From positions 310,001 through 374,000 of the forward strand of contig NZ_QTQI01000005.1 in NCBI RefSeq assembly GCF_003853705.1: 64,000 bases of DNA. The letters are read 5' to 3'. The stretch comes from Burkholderia sp. Bp8992. GTDB taxonomy: Bacteria > Pseudomonadota > Gammaproteobacteria > Burkholderiales > Burkholderiaceae. The notes beneath the pieces were generated by a model. That model was not told where the DNA came from. It searched no databases and saw only the letters and a list, made by a program, of their open reading frames with translations. Every line of letters begins with the position of its first letter. Position 1 is the stretch's first letter. Position numbers and translations under genes: made by a program. Shown piece after piece: positions 52,039 to 59,692 of this stretch.

Positions 52039-52134
52039 AGGCGGCAGGGATGTCACGGGCAAAGCAGATACCGAGTAGATCTACCTTCTGCTTCGGCGTG
52101 TCACCGTGGACGGCACTTTCATCCGCCCGCCAGT

Positions 52135-52866
52135 TCAACTCTCTGACCGTTTCAGCCTCATGGAAACGGAGAATCGTTCTGCCGGGTGAATGCTGATCGA
52201 TATTTCGAACGCAACGCCCATCGAATCGATATAGCGCCGCACGATTTCAAGCGCGGCTGTTCCCGCCGGGATCTGCAGTCTCGCAGCCGTCTCCGGCGAG
52301 ACGTTCACCGCCTGTACGTTTTGCTCGATCTCGGCAACGCATCGTCCGTAACGGGCCTCGATCAATGAACTGATCAGCGTGTCCGGCTCGTTGCGGATCG
52401 TCTCCACGATTTCCGCATAGCTCGGATCAATATAAACGTCCGTCCAGCCAATCGGCGGACGCGAAGTATCGCGTTCGACACGCAGGCTCGAAATGCGCAG
52501 CCAGCGCGCACCTTCGTCGCTCTTCAGGACCTTCGCGAGCTTGCCGTCAGCGACAAGCTCCTCGACCGTCTGCACCACGCGCAGATTCTCGGAACCGAAC
52601 TGGACGAGATCCTCGATCGAAGCAAGAGACGGCCGGAAGTCGTTTTTCGGTTGCATCGATTCGACACGCGTCCCCGCGTTCTTGCGGCGCGACACGAAGC
52701 CGAGTTGCTGCAGCTCGTGCAGCGCCGCGCGAATCGTGTGCCGGCTCGTCTTGTACAGATCGCGCAATTCGAGCTCGGTCGGCAAGTACGAGCCGACGGG
52801 AAAGCGGCCCGACGCGATGCCTTCGGTCAGGTCGCGCGCGATCTCGGCGAAATGGGGTCTGTTCAT
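52135..52866 (-). CDS. GntR family regulator, HutC/UTRA subfamily
   Basis: A 243-residue regulator. The winged HTH covers residues 5-70 (GRFPVGSYLPTELELRDLYK then TSRHTIRAALHELQQLGFVS), and the UTRA effector domain 85-235, ending DSMGVAFEISISIHPAERFS. Members are usually repressors released by the substrate of the operon they control. It is divergent from the lyase/symporter genes, and twin palindromes occupy the space between. The likely effector is the acid transported and cleaved by those proteins. Confidence 0.92.
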   Translation of the reverse strand: MNRPHFAEIARDLTEGIASGRFPVGSYLPTELELRDLYKTSRHTIRAALHELQQLGFVSRRKNAGTRVESMQPKNDFRPSLASIEDLVQFGSENLRVVQTVEELVADGKLAKVLKSDEGARWLRISSLRVERDTSRPPIGWTDVYIDPSYAEIVETIRNEPDTLISSLIEARYGRCVAEIEQNVQAVNVSPETAARLQIPAGTAALEIVRRYIDSMGVAFEISISIHPAERFSVSMRLKRSES

Positions 52867-52921
52867 TTTCTCTGCATGTCAGTCGTCGCTGACAGTTTAA
52901 GGGTAAACATCGCTGGATCGA

Positions 52922-52961
52922 TATGTCCGGACATAATAATCTTCCATATGTCCGGACATAT
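52922..52961. promoter_or_regulatory. twin palindromic operators of the UTRA regulator
   Basis: TATGTCCGGACATA (52922-52935) and ATATGTCCGGACATAT (52946-52961) are perfect palindromes with the same core TGTCCGGACA. Their centres are 25 bp apart. They lie 56 bp from the GntR start and 60 bp from the lyase start, exactly where a repressor would control both directions. Confidence 0.85.
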
Positions 52962-53020
52962 CGAGGCGCTCGATTTTGAAGGTCCGATGTCATTCCCCGT
53001 TTCCGTTTCCCGAGGTCGCC

Positions 53021-54391
53021 ATGCCAAGCCGCACCATCCCTGTCTCCAGCACCGTCGTCGATTCGATTCTGTTTCGAGATGCCTTCGGCACCGCGAAGAT
53101 GCGTGCGCTGTTTTCCGATCATTCACTCGTGCAGCGCTACATCGACGTCGAAGTCGCGCTCGCGAAGGCCGAGGCGCGCGTCGGCGTGATTCCGGCCGAA
53201 GCGGCCGACGTGATTGCACGGGAAGCGAGCATCGAGCGCATCGATTTCGATCACATGCGCGAGGAGACGGACATCGTCGGCTATCCGATCCTGCCGCTTG
53301 TGCACCAGCTTGTCGCGATGTGCGGCGACGCGGGCCGCTACGTGCATTGGGGTGCCACGACGCAGGACATAATGGACACCGCGGTGGCCCTGCAAGTACG
53401 CGATGCGCTGGACTCGATCGACGCCGATATCCGCGAATTGCGCGGCATTCTCGCCGACCTCGCGCGCACGCACCGCGACACCGCGATGGCAGGCCGCACC
53501 CATCTTCAGCAGGCGCTGCCGGTCACGTTCGGCTACAAGGCCGCAATCTGGCTCGCGATGTTCGACCGGCATCAGCAGCGGCTCGCGGAGCTGCGCGCAC
53601 GCGTCGCGGTCGTCGAGTTCGCGGGCGCGGCCGGCACGCTGGCGTCGCTCGGCGACAAGGGTTTCGAAGTCCAGAAGGCGCTTGCGGAAGAACTGAAGCT
53701 CGGTGTGCCCGCGACGACGTGGCACGTCGCGCGCGATGGCTTCGCCGAAGCAGTGAACCTGCTTGCGCTGGTCACGGGCTCGCTCGGCAAGATCGCGCTC
53801 GACATCATGATCATGGCGTCGAACGAGTTCGCGGAAGTGTACGAACCGTTCGTCAAGGGGCGCGGCGCAAGCAGCACGATGCCGCAAAAGCGCAATCCGA
53901 TCTCGAGCGAGCTGATGCTGGCGGCGGCGAAAGCTGTGCGGCAGCACGCGGGCCTGATGGTCGACGCGATGATCCAGGATTTCGAGCGTGCGACGGGTCC
54001 GTGGCATGCGGAATGGATCGCGATTCCCGAGAGCTTCATCCTGACATCCGGCGCGCTGCATCAGGCGAAGTTTGCGCTCGGCGGGCTGATTGTCGATGCG
54101 GCGCGGATGAAGCAGAACCTCGGCATCAGCAAGGGGCTGATCGTCGCCGAAGCCGCGATGATGCAGATGGCGCCGTTTACCGGGCGCCAGCAGGCGCACG
54201 ACATCGTGTATGACGCATGCCGCACGGTCAACGAGAAGGGCGGCACGCTCGCCGAAGCGCTGGCTGCACTGCCCGAGGTGACGCGGCACTTCGATCGCGA
54301 CGCGATCGAACGCATGACGGATCCGGTCAACTACCTGGGCCTCGCGCCGCAGATGGTCGATCGGGCGATCGCACTGTCCCGCGAAATCTGA
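53021..54391 (+). CDS. fumarase/aspartase-superfamily lyase (adenylosuccinate lyase/PcaB-like)
   Basis: A 456-residue lyase. The superfamily signature SSTMPQKRNP is at 284-293; WGATTQDIMDTA and GRTHLQQALPVTFG carry the other conserved active-site blocks. Overall it resembles 3-carboxy-cis,cis-muconate cycloisomerase and class-II adenylosuccinate lyases rather than fumarase. It may cleave a substituted succinate (C-N or C-O bond) to fumarate or cycloisomerise a muconate. A C4-dicarboxylate/amino-acid symporter 26 bp downstream and a UTRA repressor upstream favour catabolism of an N- or O-substituted succinate taken up from outside; that is inference. The ATG at 53021 is used; the frame is open 45 nt further but lacks a site. 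Confidence 0.85.
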   Translation: MPSRTIPVSSTVVDSILFRDAFGTAKMRALFSDHSLVQRYIDVEVALAKAEARVGVIPAEAADVIAREASIERIDFDHMREETDIVGYPILPLVHQLVAMCGDAGRYVHWGATTQDIMDTAVALQVRDALDSIDADIRELRGILADLARTHRDTAMAGRTHLQQALPVTFGYKAAIWLAMFDRHQQRLAELRARVAVVEFAGAAGTLASLGDKGFEVQKALAEELKLGVPATTWHVARDGFAEAVNLLALVTGSLGKIALDIMIMASNEFAEVYEPFVKGRGASSTMPQKRNPISSELMLAAAKAVRQHAGLMVDAMIQDFERATGPWHAEWIAIPESFILTSGALHQAKFALGGLIVDAARMKQNLGISKGLIVAEAAMMQMAPFTGRQQAHDIVYDACRTVNEKGGTLAEALAALPEVTRHFDRDAIERMTDPVNYLGLAPQMVDRAIALSREI

Positions 54392-54417
54392 GCGGACGTC
54401 GGGGAGGAGACACCATC

Positions 54418-55824
54418 ATGAATCACGCACAGACCTCGCGCGACGAACCGGTCGCGCCGGCGCCGAAGCGCCCGTGGCATCGCAAGCTCGGCATGCAGGT
54501 GCTCGCGTCGCTGGTGCTCGGCATCGTTGCCGGGCTGCTGTTTCCTAAATTCGGCACGCAGATGAAGATTCTCGGCGACGTTTTTCTCGCGCTGATCAAG
54601 GCCGGCGTCGCGCCGCTCGTGTTCCTGACGATCGTGCATGGCATTGCTTCCGCCGGCGACGTGAAGAGCGCGGGGCGGGTCGGCTGGCGTGCGATCGTCT
54701 ACTTTGAAGTCGTGTCGACGATCGCGCTGGCGTTCGGCCTGTTCGCCGGCAACCTGCTGCAGACCGGGCAGGGTATGACGTCCGTGGCGGTCGGCAAGGT
54801 ACCGGTCGCCGCGGCAAAGGCGGCGCCGCAAGGATTTACCGAATTCGTGATGCATCTCGTGCCGGACAACTTCATCGGCGCGTTCGCGAAGGGCGAACTG
54901 CTGCAGGTGGTCGTGCTCGCGGTGATGGTCGGCATCGGCATTCTTGCGATTCCCGAAGGGCGCCGCACGCGAATCAACGACGGGCTCGACCAGATTTCGG
55001 AGGTCCTGTTCTCGTTCATCAATCTCGTGATGAAGCTTGCCCCGCTCGGCACCTTCGGCGCGATCGCGTTCGCGGTTGGCAGCAACGGGACAGCCGTGCT
55101 GGTCGCGCTCGCGCAACTCGTGCTCAGCTTCTACGCGGTCGTGGTGCTGTTCATCGTCGTCGTGATGGGCGTCGTCGCGAAGCTGGCCGGCTTCAGCATG
55201 TGGCGCTTCATGCGCTACATCAAGGACGAGATCCTGATCGTGCTCGGCACCGCGTCGTCGGAAAGCGCGTTGCCGCGCCTGCTGATCAAACTCGAGCGAC
55301 TTGGCTGCGCAAAGCAGACGGTCGGTCTCGTGCTGCCGACCGGCTATGCGTTCAATCTCGACGGGACGTCTATCTTCATGGCGATGGGCGTGATGTTCAT
55401 CGCGCACGCGTACAACGTGCCGCTCACGTTCGAGCATCAGATGGGGATCCTGCTGCTGATGCTGTTGACGTCGAAAGGTGCCGCGACGGTATCGGGCGGA
55501 TCGTTCGTTGTGTTCGCGGCGACGGTGACATCGACGGGGCTGCTGCCGGTGGAAGGGCTCGCGCTGATTTTTGGCGTCTACCGGTTCATGTCGATGGCGA
55601 TCGCCACGTGCAATACGATCGGCAACAGCCTGGCCACGGTCGTCGTTGCGAAATGGTCTGGTACGTTCGACGAGACGGTCGCCCAGCGCCACCTTTACCC
55701 GGAACGTTATCCGGCAACAGCGCGTGCCGATGCGAAGCTCGACGATGGCAACCTGCTGCCCGAAGATTCCGGCGACGCGAATCCGCATCCGCACGGGACC
55801 CGGCTTAAGCGCGGCGGTCTGTAG
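54418..55824 (+). CDS. dicarboxylate/amino acid:cation symporter (DAACS family)
   Basis: A 468-residue inner-membrane symporter of the DctA/GltP family. LGMQVLASLVLGIVAGLLFP is helix 1, GDVFLALIKAGVAPLVFLTI the next block, LGTASSESALPRLLIKLERLGC is the serine-rich HP1 motif, and GYAFNLDGTSIFMAMGVMFI with the helix 7/8 NMDGT-type motif (NLDGT) defines the family. It couples uptake of C4-dicarboxylates or acidic amino acids to H+ or Na+. The ATG at 54418 follows GGGGAGGAGA. It is expressed with the lyase gene. Confidence 0.93.
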   Translation: MNHAQTSRDEPVAPAPKRPWHRKLGMQVLASLVLGIVAGLLFPKFGTQMKILGDVFLALIKAGVAPLVFLTIVHGIASAGDVKSAGRVGWRAIVYFEVVSTIALAFGLFAGNLLQTGQGMTSVAVGKVPVAAAKAAPQGFTEFVMHLVPDNFIGAFAKGELLQVVVLAVMVGIGILAIPEGRRTRINDGLDQISEVLFSFINLVMKLAPLGTFGAIAFAVGSNGTAVLVALAQLVLSFYAVVVLFIVVVMGVVAKLAGFSMWRFMRYIKDEILIVLGTASSESALPRLLIKLERLGCAKQTVGLVLPTGYAFNLDGTSIFMAMGVMFIAHAYNVPLTFEHQMGILLLMLLTSKGAATVSGGSFVVFAATVTSTGLLPVEGLALIFGVYRFMSMAIATCNTIGNSLATVVVAKWSGTFDETVAQRHLYPERYPATARADAKLDDGNLLPEDSGDANPHPHGTRLKRGGL

Positions 55825-56037
55825 CATCGATTCTGGGCGAACGGGCGCATCGGTTCTACGTATTCGTGGTCGAGTCGATGTTCTCGCCGGATGCAGCGTT
55901 CGATATCGCTATCCACATTGATTGGACGGTTCGCTTTTCCTCGCGGTGACACAATCCGGAGCTAAGGTGGCCGTTTGAGAATTTTCGGCAACTATCCGCT
56001 TCGGGTCGATCACGGCCTTTGATGAAGTAGCAATCTC

Positions 56038-56072
56038 AGACCTGATCTCAAGCTGGCTGAGAGATCAGGTCT
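56038..56072. terminator. strong hairpin after the symporter gene
   Basis: AGACCTGATCTC (56038-56049) and GAGATCAGGTCT (56061-56072) form a perfect twelve-pair stem around an 11-base loop. It lies between the symporter gene and the IS66 remnant. TTGATTT follows on the plus strand, so it may terminate the lyase/symporter transcript; alternatively it belongs to the decayed element. There is no clean T run. Confidence 0.5.
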
Positions 56073-56083
56073 TGATTTACGCG

Positions 56084-56659
56084 TCAGATGGTCGCCTTGG
56101 GCGGAGTGGCTGGCGTCAGTTTGTCAGCCATGCTCCAGGGTAACAGTTCGTCAACGCGAGTGGCGACGCGATCAGCAATGTAGGTCAGGACGTATTCCAG
56201 ATAGGCGCGCGGGTTTACGCCGTTGAGCTTGCACGTCCCAAGCAGGCCGTACATCGCGGCAGCCCGCTCGCATCCGCTGTCGGAGCCGACGAACAGGAAG
56301 TTTTTCCTCCCAAGGCTCACGCAGCGCAGAGCGTTCTCGGCCAGCGAGTTGCTGATCTCGGCTCGCCCGGCTCGCAGAACAACGTCAGAGCGTTCCGGTG
56401 ATTCAGCGAGCACTGGATCGCGCCGGGCAGTTCCGATTTGTGCGACAGCGTTGCGAGCTTTCCCCCGGATTCTTGCTTCGCTGGCCTCCCGGCGGCGGCT
56501 TGCTTTTCTCTGCCGCATGTGCTGTTGTTCATCGGTCGGCTTGCCACGGATGTCGGCTTCGATGCTGTAGGGCTCGCCGATCATTTCGAGCGGCCTCTTG
56601 GTCTCGTCCGACGGCGTGCTAGCGTGGACCTCGTAGTATTTTCTCCGCGCGCGTGCCTT
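56084..56659 (-). pseudogene. IS66-family transposase (TnpC) remnant, frameshifted
   Basis: The minus strand carries the last third of an IS66 transposase. Reading from 56659: KARARRKYYEVHASTPSDET, then IGEPYSIEADIRGKPTDEQQ in one frame; a second frame within 56317-56547 carries LATLSHKSELPGAIQCSLNH; the first frame resumes with AEISNSLAENALRCVSLGRK, FLFVGSDSGCERAAAMYGLL and a normal C-terminus LEYVLTYIADRVATRVDELL. At least two frameshifts and loss of the N-terminal two thirds make it inactive. Confidence 0.85.
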
Positions 56660-56682
56660 ATGCTGAGCTCGGCATAAGGCAC
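56653..56682. repeat. 30 bp near-perfect dyad
   Basis: GTGCCTTATGC (56653-56663) and GCATAAGGCAC (56672-56682) are perfect inverted arms around TGAGCTCG; the inner GAGCTC is itself symmetrical, so 14 of 15 base pairs of the whole 30-mer match. A half-copy TTATGCCGAG recurs at 56701-56710. It starts exactly where homology to the IS66 transposase ends, so it could be an element end or a recombinase target. Confidence 0.6.
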
Positions 56683-56937
56683 ATTATCCCGAGTTGCGTT
56701 TTATGCCGAGTCCGATGGCGTCGCTGTTGCGCGATCAGCCGTCACGCTTCACTGATCACGACATAAATCTCGGGAGTCAGAGAGAGTTAAGAAACGCCAG
56801 AAGATTCGGTGTGGGCTTCCAAGACGTCGTTTTGGCGGACTGAATCCCTGCATGCTGCCAGAACGTTTCCAGCGCATCACGTTTCATCTGCAGGTTGGTT
56901 GCAACGTAGCGTGGACCGGCCAGAGTTTCATAAACAC

Positions 56938-57174
56938 TCACGAGCCGTTTAGCGCGTAGCGCCGCTCAAACTCAACCGGTGAAAGATCGCCGGCGGAACC
57001 ATGCCGACGAACCGGGTTATAAAACATTTCGATGTAATCGAACAGGTCCGAGGTCGCAGTCGCCCGACTCGGATAGATGCGCCGCTTGATTCGCTCCTTT
57101 TTTAGGGCGCTGAAGAAGCTCTCGGCCACGGCATTGTCGTGGCAATTACCGCGCCGACTCATGCTTGGCACCAT
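56938..57174 (-). pseudogene. IS3-family OrfB C-terminal fragment
   Basis: 78 codons carrying only the end of an IS3-type integrase catalytic domain: MSRRGNCHDNAVAESFFSAL with the last DDE glutamate, KKERIKRRIYPSRATATSDL, and the C-terminal FDYIEMFYNPVRRHGSAGDL. The first 200 or so residues, with the other two catalytic acids, are missing. It abuts an OrfA remnant on the same strand (overlap 29 bp), so one internal deletion has fused the two ends of an IS3 element. Confidence 0.85.
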
Positions 57175-57418
57175 ATGGTGCGCCTTCAGGAATGACTGCC
57201 ATGCGCTTGAGCTCGGCCTTCAGTCGCCGAACCTCGGCGCTCTGATCCAGCTCCGCGTGCCGCACGACGTCGGGCCTGCCGAACTTCAGTTTCCATGCGT
57301 AAAGGCGGTGGGTCGTGATGCCCAAACGCTGGGCCACCTCTGTCACCGAATGACCTCGTTCGGTTACCTGTTTGACTGCCTCGATCTTGAACTCATCCGT
57401 GTACCGCTTGCCGCTCAT
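57146..57418 (-). pseudogene. IS3-family OrfA remnant
   Basis: About 90 codons from ATG 57418: MSGKRYTDEFKIEAVKQVTE, the HTH HSVTEVAQRLGITTHRLYAW and part of the leucine zipper (AEVRRLKAELKRMAVIPEGA). The reading frame then runs across the deletion junction into the OrfB remnant region in another frame. It differs in sequence from the OrfA at 20865, so two different IS3 subgroups have visited this replicon. Confidence 0.8.
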
Positions 57419-57766
57419 GCTGACCTCCTCGGTTGCCATAAATTATGGCTCGAAGATGTCTACGAAAGGCTGGCCGGTCCACTCGTCGGATCGCATCGCA
57501 CGCCTGCATCGTGACGGCTTGTAGGGAGCGCCCCGCACGTAATCAAGCCCGTGAGGGCAACTTTGGGGGGCATTTGGGCGCGAAACTGCTCGGCGTTCCT
57601 TTGCCATCGGGGCATTGCGGCCGATATGGGATTGCAGCTGAGCCGAATATGGGTAGGATTGTGGGTAGGAGGCTATCTGCGACTGCGGGAGTCTTACCTG
57701 GCGGGTCTCCGCGAGCGCTGGTTGCAGTCTGCTGCCTTCCGCCATTCAAGGGTTTCGCGGCATAGT
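57419..57766. other. region right of the IS3 remnant without a recognisable gene
   Basis: About 350 bp of mixed sequence. Short frames on the minus strand contain no domain. It contains nothing I can support, apart from possibly leftover mobile-element DNA. Confidence 0.35.
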
Positions 57767-57819
57767 TGCCCCGGCTCAGTGCCTTGCGGGTCGCAAAGGA
57801 ACCGGGGCACGGCCTTTTT
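57767..57819 (+). terminator. hairpin with T run, terminator-like on the plus strand
   Basis: TGCCCCGG (57767-57774) pairs with CCGGGGCA (57802-57809), and CCTTGCG with CGCAAAGG adds an inner helix with one bulge; CGGCCTTTTT follows with T57815-57819. The T run fits rightward transcription, yet the gene to the right (Lrp) reads leftward, so it may mark the end of a lost element gene or block read-through from the IS remnants. Confidence 0.5.
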
Positions 57820-57847
57820 CTGCCGGACGCCGCAGCGGCGTGCGCGA

Positions 57848-58315
57848 TCAAAGCGGAAGCACGGAAGTCTGCTTGATCTTCTGCATTGGAATCTCGGTCT
57901 TCACGCTCTGCACGCCTTCGATCCGGGTCAAGTGGTCGATCTGGAGTTTCCGATAGGCGTCGATGTCGGTGGTCACGACACGCAGCAGGCAATCGCAATC
58001 GCCCGCCATCAAGTGGCACTCGAGAACCTGCGGAAGACGTTGAACCGCCTCCGTGAAACGGTCGACGGTTGTCGCGTCCTGGCTCGTCAGCCAGATGCGG
58101 ACGAAGACGGTCAACCCCGCACCGATCTTCGATGCGTCGAGCAGCGCCGCGTAGCGCTCGATGACACCAGCCTGTTCCAGCTGCTTGACTCGACGCAGGC
58201 ACGGTGACGGCGACAAGCCCACCTTCTGCGCCAGTTCCACGTTCTGGATTCGCCCATCTTCCTGGAGCACTCTCAGAATGCGACGGTCCATTTCGTCCAG
58301 CTCGATCACGGCCAT
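57848..58315 (-). CDS. Lrp/AsnC family transcriptional regulator
   Basis: A 155-residue Lrp-type regulator. The AsnC-type HTH is at 8-55 (MDRRILRVLQEDGRIQNVEL then VGLSPSPCLRRVKQLEQAGV), and the RAM effector domain covers about 70-150 with LECHLMAGDCDCLLRVVTTD. Such proteins respond to branched-chain amino acids or related compounds. It is divergent from the aminotransferase gene, which is very likely its target. The final residues KIKQTSVLPL follow the family's C-terminal end. Confidence 0.93.
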   Translation of the reverse strand: MAVIELDEMDRRILRVLQEDGRIQNVELAQKVGLSPSPCLRRVKQLEQAGVIERYAALLDASKIGAGLTVFVRIWLTSQDATTVDRFTEAVQRLPQVLECHLMAGDCDCLLRVVTTDIDAYRKLQIDHLTRIEGVQSVKTEIPMQKIKQTSVLPL

Positions 58316-58489
58316 TGATCCTACCTATTCGGTCGAGGCACGCAGTGCCTGAATGTTCGATTTTTGAAGCATGGAATTGCCAAATCGTGCCCATATTAAG
58401 TCGAACACACAACCTGAAACTATTTTTTCTACGATAAATTTTTGCCCGTAGCAGCCGGGGCGGTCCCGCTGCCGATCAAGGGGCAAGAG

Positions 58490-59590
58490 ATGAGCACCGA
58501 TTCCGTCCAGCACTTCGAATTCGAACAAAATCCTCACCCCGTCGCGGCGGACGAGCGTGTCGCGCTGCTCGACAATCCCGGTTTCGGCCGTGTCTTCACG
58601 GATCACATGGTGACGATCCGGTACTCGGCGGAACAAGGGTGGCATCACGCCAAAATCGGGCCGCGCGAAGCGTTCCGGTTCGATCCGGCGACGCTCGTGC
58701 TGCATTACGCGCAGGAAATTTTCGAGGGCTTGAAAGCCTACCGGTTGCCGGACGGCGGCGCGGCGCTATTCCGTCCCGATGCAAATGCGCGGCGTTTTCG
58801 CCATTCGGCCGAGCGACTCTCGATGGCGCCGTTGCCGGAGGCGATGTTCGTCGAATCGGTACGTGCGCTGGTCCGGGCCGATCGCGACTGGATTCCGGCG
58901 TTCGACGGCGCGGCGCTGTATTTGCGTCCGTTCATGATCGCGACGGAGGCGGTGCTCGGCGTGAAGCCGTCGCCGGAATACCTGTACTGCGTGATCGCGA
59001 CGCCGGTCGGCGCGTACTTCAAAAGCGGCGCGTCGGCGGGGGTGACGCTGTGGGTATCGGAGCAGTACACGCGGGCGGCGCCGGGCGGCACGGGCGACGC
59101 GAAATGCGGCGGCAACTATGCGGCGAGCCTGGCTGCGCAGGCGGAGGCGATCCGCGAAGGCTGCGAGCAGGTGGTGTTTCTCGATGCGGTCGAACGCCGC
59201 TGGATCGAGGAACTGGGGGGAATGAACGTGTTCTTCGTGTTCGACGACGGGTCGATCCAGACGCCGCCGCTGAACGGGACGATTCTGCCGGGCATCACGC
59301 GCGCGTCGTTGATCACGCTGGCCCGCGATCTGAATTACACGGTGCGGGAGGAGGGCTACACGATCGAGCAGTGGCAGGCGGACGCGCGCAGCGGTCGGCT
59401 GGTCGAGGCGTTCGCGTGCGGCACGGCGGCGGCCGTGACGGCGATCGGCCGCGTGAAGGGCCGTGCGTACGACTTCACGATCGGCGAAGGTGGCGCGGGG
59501 CCGGTCACGTCGCGCCTGAAGGCGGCGCTGCTCGATATCCAGAATGGGCGTGCAGCCGATCATCACGGCTGGGTGGACCGCGTGTTTTGA
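58490..59590 (+). CDS. ilvE: branched-chain amino acid aminotransferase
   Basis: A 366-residue fold-type IV PLP enzyme that transfers the amino group between leucine, isoleucine or valine and 2-oxoglutarate. The PLP Lys is Lys205 in GDAKCGGNYAASLAAQ; FDPATLVLHYAQEIFEGLKAYR and FLDAVERRWIEELGGMNVFF are family blocks, as is PPLNGTILPGITRASLITLA for the phosphate site. The length matches class II bacterial BCATs (about 360). The ATG at 58490 follows GGGGCAAGAG. The adjacent Lrp-type gene is read divergently and probably regulates it. Confidence 0.94.
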   Translation: MSTDSVQHFEFEQNPHPVAADERVALLDNPGFGRVFTDHMVTIRYSAEQGWHHAKIGPREAFRFDPATLVLHYAQEIFEGLKAYRLPDGGAALFRPDANARRFRHSAERLSMAPLPEAMFVESVRALVRADRDWIPAFDGAALYLRPFMIATEAVLGVKPSPEYLYCVIATPVGAYFKSGASAGVTLWVSEQYTRAAPGGTGDAKCGGNYAASLAAQAEAIREGCEQVVFLDAVERRWIEELGGMNVFFVFDDGSIQTPPLNGTILPGITRASLITLARDLNYTVREEGYTIEQWQADARSGRLVEAFACGTAAAVTAIGRVKGRAYDFTIGEGGAGPVTSRLKAALLDIQNGRAADHHGWVDRVF

Positions 59591-59637
59591 GTTCGGCTCG
59601 GCGGCCATCACGACTCGCGATGGCCGTCATGGAAGCC

Positions 59638-59657
59638 GCGGCCGGCATGCCGGCCGC
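59638..59657. repeat. perfect 20 bp GC palindrome between ilvE and FUSC genes
   Basis: A perfect inverted repeat with arms GCGGCCGGCA and TGCCGGCCGC, without a loop, lies 48 bp after the ilvE stop and 36 bp before the FUSC start. It can form a strong stem with a minimal loop but lacks a T run. A role as transcription pause or protein site is possible. Confidence 0.6.
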
Positions 59658-59692
59658 GAAGCAGCTGCGCTGCCTCTTGGAATTCTTCGATC

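Noticed and set aside
52651-54213. 520-codon plus-strand frame overlapping the lyase gene
   Set aside because: Arg-rich shadow of the lyase and of the GntR gene in another frame; the lyase frame carries all motifs.
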